Positions 11,502 to 21,000 of a stretch of DNA of 64,000 bases are shown here, piece by piece. Source of the stretch: Tetracladium setigerum (Eukaryota; Ascomycota; Leotiomycetes; Helotiales). Every line of letters begins with the position of its first letter. Positions within the stretch are counted from its first letter, which is position 1. The notes below the pieces were generated by a model. It worked only from the letters and a program-made list of their open reading frames with translations, was not told the DNA's origin and did not search any database. The DNA is taken from NCBI GenBank assembly GCA_031472005.1, contig PZJY01000002.1, positions 3,844,001 to 3,908,000 on the forward strand, written 5' to 3'. Made by a program: the position numbers and the translations under genes.

Positions 11502-11894
11502 ATGTGCTATCTCATTATACGCGTCTGTCCGTCGTCCCAAGGTACCTACCTATCTTTGCTTCCTTCACTGTCGAAACATATCAATGAACAAAACAATCAA
11601 CTGACATTTGCGATTTAACTTGTAGTCGAGTGCGGACACCGTTACATGGGCAGAGTAGATAGCTCCTGTCAAAACACTCTTTGCTGCGAGAACTCGGAGG
11701 TCGAGAAAGTCGTAGGTTGTCCTTCCTTGTTCTCGCTCCTCCCTCCTAGTTCGATTCGCGCAAACATAGACTGGAACTGATGGGATGACGTGGCGAATTA
11801 ATAGTCTTACCACTATGATTGTGATGCTTGCGGTGATCTTCGGGAACAGAGGCTGGCAGATATTCGCTTGAGACTTGCTGGTTATGAAAAGTGA
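11502..11894 (+). CDS. 71-residue cysteine-rich protein (Met-Cys-x-Leu family)
   Basis: A tiny three-exon gene that is easily missed: 11502-11541, 11626-11711 and 11805-11894, with donors GTACCT and GTAGGT and acceptors TTGTAG and AATAG. The product has no signal peptide and reads M-C-Y-L...V-E-C-G-H-R-Y...S-S-C-Q-N-T-L-C-C-E...H-Y-D-C-D-A-C-G-D-L-R-E-Q-R-L, i.e. a Cys/His set consistent with zinc binding, followed by a helical Arg/Leu tail. Small ascomycete proteins beginning MC...CGH and ending in a DC..C.DxR helix exist as a loosely defined family without known function; this assignment is from memory of the pattern. A read-through of intron 2 would instead end at 11780. It lies 292 bp after the preceding gene, whose N-terminus is similar. 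Confidence 0.66.
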
Positions 11895-12408
11895 AAGGAT
11901 TGAATGAATAGGTGAGGAATGAATGGATAGGGATGGGCGCTTTGCTGGTTTGGTTGTGACGTTGAGTTGAGTTGAGAGGTTGAGATGGGACAAGGAAAGA
12001 TTTGGTGAGTTTGCGCTTGCCTTTAATTTGAAATTCCCTGGATGAATGGAGGTTCTTGAGTTTGCCATCTTGTAGAGATGAATTTGGACGTTCGGTTCCG
12101 TGGCTGGGATCTCTCTGGAATTGCGATGTTGAAATTTTGTGCTGACTTCTAGAAATAGCGTAATCGATGTCAAGCATTCCTTCCAACAACACAATCCCCG
12201 AGGAATTCGTACGACATTCAGATCACCATTAATCAAACACAAATGAAACTCTGTACTTCCGTCTCGCTGCTGATCATGTGGTCATTCGTGACTAAACGAC
12301 AAACTGGCAAGAGGTATCAACTCTGGAAGGGCTATCAGTGAACGCTGCTGTTTTTGATGTCGTGAAAATTTCGAGTAAGACTCTTTACGAGCCACCTCAG
12401 AAACGCTC
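11895..12408. other. Convergent 3' intergenic region
   Basis: About 0.5 kb between convergent genes. Long minus-strand open frames overlap the previous gene and are treated as antisense shadows. Confidence 0.45.
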
Positions 12409-14014
12409 CTATTTCTTCTCATCATCCTTATACATCCCCAAATACGTAGACTTTAACCTCTGCATCAAATGCTCATCAGCCGTCAACTCCCCTCCCTCAC
12501 CTTCCCCTCCCCTCTAACCCCACCCACACCCCCATCATCCAACTTCTCCCCGGCCGCCTTCACCATCTCACTTGGAATAGCCTCCAACACAGTTGATCCA
12601 ACCGGATGACCGAAATAAGCAACACTATACCTATCTTCACCCCCCTCCTTCCCTCCCTCAGGAATCTTGGGGAAAACTACGCGGTGGATCGTGCTTTTGA
12701 AGAGATTGTTAGTCCAGTGCGAGAGGAGATCGCCGATGTTGATTAGGATGGGGGGTGAGGGGTCGTTTTCGGTGGTGGGTGGTTGGACGGGTACGGGTGT
12801 CCATGTTGGTGTGTCTGTGGTGGTGGTTGGGGGGAGAATTTCGAGGCCGGGTTGGCCGGGGCGTTGGAAGAGGAGGGTGATGGAGCCGTAGTCGGAGTGG
12901 GCTCCTGCTCGGACTGTAGGTTTGAGGTTAGTCAAGTTTTCTTTCTCTCTTTTTGGCTTGTGTGGTGCTTTGTGGACAATTGTGATAATTGAGTAGATTT
13001 GCTTTCAGCTTGAGATACAAGAGTTATGTACATACTGTCAATCGTTGGATTGAATTCTGGAGAGGCTGCGATGGAAGGGTAGTGGAGGAGGCGGAGAATA
13101 GAGCCGGTGGGACCACCCGTGTCTGGATGATAGGGAGTGATTAGTCAAATCTAGTAATATACAACTGGGGAATGAGATTGTGTTAACTTACGACGAGAGG
13201 AGAAGAATTCTCGTCCTCCGTGAGCTGGGTCAATCTTTTGAGAGATAGTGTTAGCTTCCAGATGTCGGGAGATGGCTTGGCGCGGAGGAGCGACAGAGAG
13301 TGGGGGGAAAAGAATCATAAATACCTTTAGGCCAATAGCGAAAAGAGTGAGGATCTTGATAACGAGGCTATTGCAGTAGGTTGAGAACTGGTCAAGTTCC
13401 CGTTCGCGAGATTCTAGAATTGGTGGGAGGGCTTGCTGGGCTTTGCCATTGACGAATTCGCCAAAGTTCATTGCTCTGGTTGGTGATAAGTTTTAGATTG
13501 TTCTTCTGTGAGAATTGCTGGACATACTCTTTAAAGTCTCCGACCTGGGTTGTTTGTTAGCCTGTGTGGAGAAACGAGCACCTGTATACTCGGAAAGATT
13601 TGAGGAAGTTACCCTTTGGTTCTTCGCATCTAGCGTTTCTGTGTGCATTCCCGACCAACCTCGATTCTTGGAAAGTATTAGATACCACTACTTTCGAATT
13701 TAAAGAGCCAGAGGAGGTAGGTAGGTACATTTTCAGCGATTTTGAAGGGGGCTTTCTCTTCAGTGGAAGTACCGAAGAACGTCTTGGACTGTTTTTGACA
13801 TTAGCATTTGATGTAGCATGGTGAAAGGCGAGAACAATATCATCAGTCCTTACCAGCGCAAAAAGATTATCGATTGCATCGACTGGGATGTCTTTCCCTC
13901 GTTTTTGATGTATACGAAACCATATTTGCTGGCTGCATCAACAAGCTGGTCTGCGATTTCAGACTCGGAGAGAGAGCCGGAGATGTCGATGACTGGTAGG
14001 GTTGTGCTGGCCAT
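12409..14014 (-). CDS. 2-oxoglutarate/Fe(II)-dependent dioxygenase, two frameshifts
   Basis: Member of the isopenicillin N synthase-like 2OG-Fe(II) oxygenases, which hydroxylate or oxidise small molecules. Eight exons: 14014-13854, 13788-13729, 13666-13613, 13544-13528, 13475-13325, 13234-13192, 13122-13036 and 12913 onward. The N-terminal DIOX_N part starts L-P-V-I-D-I-S; the catalytic part has H-S-D-Y-G-S (iron His and Asp), the distal iron His in S-T-I-H-R-V and the 2OG-binding R-Y-S. Two places break the frame by one missing base: in exon 1 near 13890-13896 (K-N-E-G-K then D-I-P-V-D-A-I) and in a G-rich stretch at 12483-12515, after which the usual family ending (L-T-A-D-E-H-L-M-Q-R-L) follows in another frame to 12409. 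Restored length is about 359 residues. As read, the frame stops at 12483. Assembly error or a pseudogene are both possible; substrate unknown. Confidence 0.75.
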
Positions 14015-14785
14015 GATTGGAGATGAGCTTTTGCCTTTTTTTGGGTCAAGAATATGCAGAAAGTTTAGAAGATTAGAAACACCACAAACTGGACTGGTCC
14101 GTTTTAACGTTGATGGGAATATCTCGGAAAGCACTAGACTATAGAATTGTCATTTTACGTTGTCAGGGTGGATTCCATGATAAGAGTCGCCCCATCTGTT
14201 GCCATGAGGTCACCTGATACCCCGCCAAGTTGGCACTGAAGCTTCTGTTCTGCACACGCGCGGTAAGACTAAGCGCGACAGCTTTGTTCCTGGGCTCCCG
14301 CTAAGAGCGCTAAAGGCCCAGAGCGGGAACCCTGAAGGTGTTCGCGGAAGTTAAAGCTGATCCGGCCAATTCGACAATTCCTCAATTCTACTTAAACGCC
14401 TTCCACCCTCAACTCCCCAACACCATATCTGTAACCTCGATCTCGATACCGACTTCTTCCACCGCATTCTCTCCAGCTTCTCGACTATTTATTACAAGAT
14501 ATTTAGGCGTAGAAACACTACATTCAACCACTCCCGTTCCCCACAACCTCAGGCGCATTTCACGCCTTCACGCCCCTCGATCCTTCCACCGAAACCGATT
14601 CACAACACCATATACAGAGTTGGAAAGAGCTCTCGAGACCGAAAATCTTGGATATAAGTTGGGAATCTTCCCGGATCTTGCGCAAATATGCCTCGTAAGT
14701 GCAACATCTTTACATGCCCCTCCACAACTCTGCCAAAGCACAAGACCTCCCCCCTTCGTCGACGACTACCATCACCACCACCACC
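14015..14785. other. Intergenic / 5' leader of the MKT1 gene
   Basis: Divergent upstream region. The right part probably is transcribed leader of the MKT1-like gene. It contains an upstream ATG at 14688 immediately followed by a perfect donor-like GTAAGT at 14695, which could mark a short upstream exon or an upstream open frame. Confidence 0.4.
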
Positions 14786-17521
14786 ATGGATCAGCAATGG
14801 GCACAGTTTGTGCAGGACTCGCAGTATGCACAATATCTGGCGTATGCCGGCCTGCCGCCTGCCGAAGGACTTAGAGATCCGTACTTTTTTCGGGCTCCTC
14901 AGGATCTCTACATGCGCAGTAGCATACCCTTCCGCTCCATTGACGCCTCCATGATGGGAATTGATGACGCCCTGGAATATGCGGTTGATCTAGATGACAC
15001 TATGTCCGAAGTGACCAACCCTTGGGCTTCTCCCGAGGCGACAACGAGACTGTTGGATGCGGATGCAGCTGATTATGGCGTCGTCGAACTGGTCGAGGAG
15101 GTTGAACCTTATTCTAACCATTACGCAGACCTCAACGGAGATGACACCATCAATGCGGACCTATAGTAAGTTTCTATCGCTCTCTTCGGCGAAGTCATTC
15201 TGACCAAATCCTTCAGTGTTATGCCATTTGCAGAATTAGAAAATGCACACATTGGCGTCGAAGCAGTGTACTGGCTTCAGTGCTTGATCGACAACCCTCC
15301 CGCGCATGAACCCCTCCTTGCCGCTCTTGGTGGTGACCCAATCGCGTTGAAGAAGAACATTGAAGCCGAACTGGATCAGTGGAAAAACAATAGCATAACC
15401 CCAGTCTTCGTTTTCGAAGGACAAGCAAGTGTAGGCAAGGCGGACGCTGCTCTCCGAAAGGCCAAAATCGGACTGCTACAGACACAAAAGGCATGGGAGC
15501 TATACGCCGAGAACCAGCCCGAGGAAGCAGTAAAGAAGTTTGGAAAATCAGGTAAGGAGCCCGCGAGCCGTACTGAGGCTATCTATGCTAATAGCAGCAG
15601 GCGTTGTTAGGGCCCAAGACTTGTGTCGGATCCTACAGGAAGTTTTGGCAGAACGAAAACTTAACTTCATTATTGCTCCCTTTAGTGCATGCGCTCAAGT
15701 AAGTTTTACTTCTGGAATTGTTGTGCAGTCTCTAATTATCTCAGCTCGCATACCTTGAAAGCCTCGACGAGGCGTACATCGACGGTATCATGGGCTCACA
15801 AGAACTTCTCCTCTACAACATTGACGATGCAGTGATTTGCCCACCCTCCGCAGCAGATTGGGAGAGCAAGACATTCTCTGGCATTGTTAAGTCGGAGATA
15901 ATCAAGAAACTCGGCGTCACACCTGATTTGTTCATTGACGCTCTCCTGATGGTTGGCACATCCTTCTTGCCATTCTTCCCTCCACTTCTCGACAACAGCT
16001 TAACACAAGAGAAGACCTTCAACATTACAAACGCCATTAACCAACTCAGAACCTCCGAGAAGTCGGTTGCAAATGCCTGTGCTGGTTTCAGCGACATCTT
16101 GGCTCGTACCGAACCCAAGTGGCTCGACAAATACCGCAAGGCGAAGATGGGCATAAAGCACTGTGTTACCGTCCAGCTGGATGGCAAAATCAGCATTCGT
16201 GACTACGAACTCTTGACCAATGACAACGTCGAGTACCTAGGCTTGCAGCTCCCACCCGAGCTTTACCATTACTTCTCCAAGGGCATGATCGGTGCTAGAG
16301 TTATGAACTCGTTTGTCTCACTCGAATCAGTGGTCTTCCCTACTCTTGATGGTGTTATTTCTGACGAGTATAAACGCCTTGTTACTGTTTCGCTTCCTCC
16401 ACTCAAAGAAGCCACTGCCTCTCTCATCTCGTCGAGGATCCATCGTGCATTTCAATTCAAAGACATTCAGACGAGGTTTTGGTTTGACGACAACTTACAA
16501 AGCAAGCTGGTGCCTCGTAACGTTGCGGCGCAAACAAATCAACGAGCAGATTCCTGGGGTGTTAGGGACGCTGGAATTAAGGCTCAAGAGTCTGCAGTTG
16601 GTGTTCCAGCTGGCAAGCTGTCGTTTGCTCTTTTGTCATTGCAGGACAAAGAGTTCGCGACCAAATCGATCTCGAAGGAAAAGATTACCAACTTGAAGTC
16701 GAAATCAGAAGTTACTTCAAATGCACTGTGGAGACTTCTTCATCTCCGTGGGTACATCAATGACCAGCATGAGCTCACGGGTTGGGGTAAGGCTCTGGCG
16801 ATTGCCTTGAAGTCTATCAACCCCACTGTCAAGAAGTATAGCGATATTCACCATGCGGAGGAGGCAACCTTCTTGGCATTTGAGCTCATACACTTTGATA
16901 ATCTCAACTCACGCAATCGCCACCCGGAGCTAATCGGTGGACCTCTCCGAGGATCCGAGGCAGACAAGGAAAGTTGCATTCTCATAGGCCGAACTGCTTC
17001 TCTGCTCAAGCTTCGTCACAATCCTATTGGTTACACTGGTCCTCTCAGCAAGAACCTTCTTGCATTCCACTCCATTATCAAGGCCGTCCGTGAAACCGAC
17101 CGAGACTTGTTGGAAGCCATCACCGCATCGATGTTCTTGAATGGTCAAGTCAATCGCACTCGCGATGACTTTGGTGAGATTGGTCGAAGGTACGTTTTCC
17201 CATCCACTTTTCTAGGAATCAGCTAACAGTTTTAGTCTCCCATTTGCGACCGATGTTGACATTGGCCTTGGTATTGCCGTCAAGACGTATCTTGACGATT
17301 TCCTACGTATGGAACTCAAGGGCGAGAGTCGAGAAGCCGAGAAAGCGACTTATGTCAGCAAGTATCTACCTCACAGCGTCAACTTCGTGGAGGATCTCGA
17401 TGTCGCTTTCAACTTCTTTGACGCGATTTATGCTGGTGTATCGAGTCTCGGCAGCGAGATCAGTGAGGCGGACAAGAAGGCTTGGGAGAATGCAAAGGCC
17501 TATCTCGACCTGAGAAGGTAG
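14786..17521 (+). CDS. MKT1: Mkt1-type XPG-like post-transcriptional regulator with N-terminal extension
   Basis: Mkt1 works with Pbp1 on P-body-associated mRNA regulation; it has an XPG nuclease-like fold. Exons 14786-15165, 15217-15551, 15601-15698, 15745-17189 and 17236-17521 join in frame to 847 residues. The XPG-N part begins at P-F-A-E-L-E-N-A-H-I-G-V-E-A and includes P-V-F-V-F-E-G; the XPG-I part is I-I-A-P-F-S-A-C-A-Q-L-A-Y-L-E followed by Y-I-D-G-I-M-G-S-Q-E-L-L. The C-terminal Mkt1 domains fill the rest. The start at 14786 has an excellent context (CCACCATGG) and adds about 127 residues not usual for the family. These join the XPG part only if intron 1 is spliced: the exon reads through T-A, and its donor GTAAGT overlaps a TAG stop. 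Alternatively the first 126 codons are a separate small gene. The core is certain, the N-terminus is not. Confidence 0.85.
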
Positions 17522-18449
17522 AGCTGGTTTTAAAAGTTAACAAGTGGGTTGGGCGGCATGTATTCTTTTTGAGGTGGAAGGGAGGGGGAAAAGCGTTCTT
17601 TTTCGATCGCAGCGGTTTCTTGGTCGTATTGATATCCCTTTGGCGTCGCCTAAGTATCGCAATACTCAGTCTGAGAAAATAGATTTGGGGGAAAGTGAGT
17701 GTGAGGTGGATGGAGAAAGAATGGGTAGCTAGAATAAATAACGGAACGAGAAGAATTAATATATGCCGTCAACCCAAAACATTGACTACACACTCTCCCT
17801 CTATCTTTTCATGTGAACGCAAGTCATCAAAATGCCTAGTTTTCAGAAGTAGGTCCTTTCCCATGCATGATGATAAGTGTACCATTAAGCCTGGGAGGAA
17901 GTTCAAATTTCAATCAAAACACCTGGAAAGGCGTGAGAGCGATGGATGCAAGGTAAAACAAAGTCAAGAGAATCGCTCAAGATTTATCTATCTACTGACT
18001 AATGTTGTTACAGTACGTGCTAATTCCAAACAATCTGTAAAAGCCGTAAAGATACCAACAAAAAACTGAAAGGAAAAACAAGCCTGCTCCTCCTCGACTG
18101 TGAAAACTCCCATCACTCCATTCTCCTCCACTCCATCAACCCCCGGTCTATTTGTCCCACAAAAAACCATTACAGGGGGAAAAAAAGGGAAAAGGGGAAG
18201 ACAAAAAAAGAAAAAGACGAGAAAAATGTCCTGGCTTTTACGTACCCATTCTAGCCTCCGGTTGATAGTTGATAGAAAGAAAAAAGAAAACGCCTTGACA
18301 CCTCTACCATCAGCATCACCCACCACCACCACCGCTACTACCACTACTCCCGATTACCCCAATTAACACAATCAAGAAATGCTCTTTCAACAATGGGTTT
18401 TTCCCGAAGAGGAGCGCTTTAAGCAGCTACCGCATTCTTCATTCTCAGA
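17522..18449. other. Convergent 3' intergenic region
   Basis: About 0.9 kb between convergent genes, purine-rich near 18180-18300. No gene seen; it should hold both 3' ends. Confidence 0.5.
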
Positions 18450-20146
18450 TCAATGACCCAGCTCAGGAAAGAACTGTGCAATCTTCATTGGGTCTCCATA
18501 CGCTCTCCTCTCCGGGGAAATGGGCTCTTGATCATCTCGTGATTCTGCACCTTCTTGTTGTTGTTGCTGCTGCTGCTGAGTCAGGTTCTGATTTTGTTGC
18601 TGTTGGTATTGTGGAGGCAGGGCTGGAACGAGAGAAGTGCGCTTCTTTTTCGTGTTGCCGAGTTCTTGTGGCCGAGAGGAGACGTCTCTGCCCATGATGG
18701 GTAGGTCTGATAAATTCCTTACATCAGAGGCTGTGAAACCAGTACCGCCGCTGTTTGAGTTGGTGTTGGGGTTGGTATTGGCATTTGCATTGCTACTTAA
18801 AGAACGTAGTGGTAGACGTTCACGTTCATCGGTATTGCCGTTGCTGGCTTGAATGGAAGGCACAAGTGTCGTGGTGCTACTAGCGATACTGAGTTTCTTG
18901 TGATCGTCGTTAGAGAGGGCAGCTGGGGTGATGGTGTTGCTGGTGCCTTTTTCGTTGGTGATGAGACCTTGCTCCTGTACGAATTTGGAGGAGCGGCGGT
19001 GATAGGGATTGTGGTTGTAGTATTCGTCGATGATGGGGTGGACCATGACGGTTTGTTTGTGGATTGTTAAGATGGAGTTTGTGGGAACTGTTACCCATGA
19101 TTCTGTTTGGTTTTTGTTAGCAACTATCCTCTATATGAGTGCAGATAGGCGGATAAGAAAGATCGATATGACTTACCTCGCTCGAATGTTAAGGGTTCGC
19201 TAGCTACCAAAACGATATCGGCTCCTTTGTCTCGACGATCCATTTGGTATTCTCCCTTTGCTGACTTGTCTTCCCATGTCGTACCGGAAGAATAATACAA
19301 ACTCGCCGCCTCATCTGTTCGACTTCCAACATAACGCGTGCAGATCACACTATGACCATCCGCCACGGCGAAATTGAGTAAACTCCTCGTATCGATATTC
19401 TCGGCCTCCACCAAGCTTTGCGGTATCTCAGCAATAAAATCATTGATCTGCTTGATCGTCTTCAACATAGCATGGCGTAAAACACCTGGTCCAAAGCCTT
19501 GAGGAGGGGGTGAGCTGGGATTGTGCCCCATGCGTTCCAAGGTATCGAGGTACAGCGCAAACGCCCATTCGCTATCCGTACCACCATGAACCCCAAGGTA
19601 CCATTTATCAGCCAATCTCTCTCCCAATCTCCGCTTGATGTACTTCCATCCTCCCAATCCCCCGTTGTGCATCCACATCAAACTGCCGTGGCAGAAAGGA
19701 TGGCAGTTGTCATCGCTTAGAGAACCTTCGGTGGTGGCGCGAACGTGCGCGAATATGAGGGGAGATGCGGTTTTGGAGGCGATGCGTTGCAAGTTGATGC
19801 AGTTCCAGGCCGGAATAATCGAGGTGAATATGCAGGGTTCGGGACCGAGTTTAGGATCGGTGTAGTATCCTATTCCGAAGCCGTCACCTGGAATGTTGGT
19901 TAGTTGAGGTTGGTGACTTGGTACCGAGGGTATGGTATCGGTAGGAGTCATAACAAACCATTATGTGGTCTTCGCATGTCAAGGCGAAGCCGTGAGTCAA
20001 AGGATTGTGTTAGGATGGAGTGGGATGGGTCGAGGATCAGTTTGGATAGTAAGATCTCATCGGATCCTTTGTAGACCTGCGAGATGTGTCAGTCTCTGTT
20101 TGTTACACTCTGTGTACTCCAGGGAACATACCAGGAAACGACACAT
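18450..20146 (-). CDS. DUG3: Glutamine amidotransferase-like subunit of glutathione degradation complex
   Basis: Class II glutamine amidotransferase fold protein orthologous to Dug3, which with Dug2 forms the cytosolic gamma-glutamyl-splitting activity of the alternative glutathione degradation pathway. Four exons, 20146-20132, 20076-19959, 19887-19177 and 19102-18450, give 498 residues. The first exon is just M-C-R-F-L; Cys2, exposed after Met removal, is the N-terminal nucleophile, which fixes the start. Then come L-S-K-L-I-L-D-P-S-H-S, N-G-D-G-F-G-I-G-Y-Y, F-A-H-V-R-A-T and H-N-G-G-L-G-G-W, all characteristic of the fold. The last 140 residues are low-complexity (Ser/Asn-rich, a run of eight Gln) and lengthen it well beyond the roughly 360 residues of the yeast protein; this tail is probably disordered. 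Diverges from the MGM1 gene with an 854-bp shared upstream region. Confidence 0.92.
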
Positions 20147-21000
20147 GGTCTGTTCTCGGGAATTTACTGTTGCTTTAAACTGGAACTTTTGTGCGAGATT
20201 GAATTGTGATTGTGAAGAGATAGAGTCCCGCTCAGATCGGTTGGAGAATGTTGTGGGTGTGTTGTAGTATATCAAGAAGTGGTTGAGTTGTCTCTTGTCG
20301 AGAAGTGTCCAGGGGCAAGGCTGAAGAATAATAAATAACCGTATGGCGCAATCGCAACGTCCAAGAGGAACCGGGAAAAGGAATGTTGAGGCAAATCTGA
20401 GCTCTGTACCGGTCGAGAGATCTACACTGTTTCTTATGGGGAGTTATTGAGAGAAATGCCACTCGTAATTCTCGTAAGTATGCGAGGTCAGCATTTAGTT
20501 GATGGTCTGCCTGCTGCACCATCATCCGGGGAATTCTCAAGGCTGTGGAAAATGCACGCACGGCACAAACATAACATCGTCACAGGTCAAAAGGAAGGCC
20601 CACCAACAATGGAACCCCGTCAGATCACGGCCAGCCATAAGCGAGAGATAGCCAAAACAATGTGTGCGGTTTTGGTATTGCCCAGTAAGTTGAAGAAGAC
20701 TTTTTCCTGTAGAACCAACGAATGTATTTAAATGTATTTCACTGGATTTATATTCAATGGGAAGTATTTGGTTGCCCGTCACATGTTTTATGCATACAAT
20801 CGAGGAGACATTGTACAGAGCATGAGCATGTGGATGGAGTGTTGATCGCCGCTTCTGACCAACTTGGCACTTCCCCGACCCGTACAAATTCATGCTGCGG
20901 TCAATGCCTCAACATGCAATATCATGAGAGCTTCACAACACCTTGATTACATGAATACAACATCTCAAAATCCCCGATTCCATTCCCATATCCCTCCATC
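20147..21000. other. Divergent promoter region DUG3 / MGM1
   Basis: 854 bp between two divergent start codons. I see no gene here and no canonical TATA at the expected spacing for either side. Confidence 0.5.

Noticed and set aside
11565..12242. Two long minus-strand open frames
   Set aside because: They overlap the small cysteine-rich gene, whose splice sites and Cys pattern are better evidence; no recognisable protein on the minus strand.
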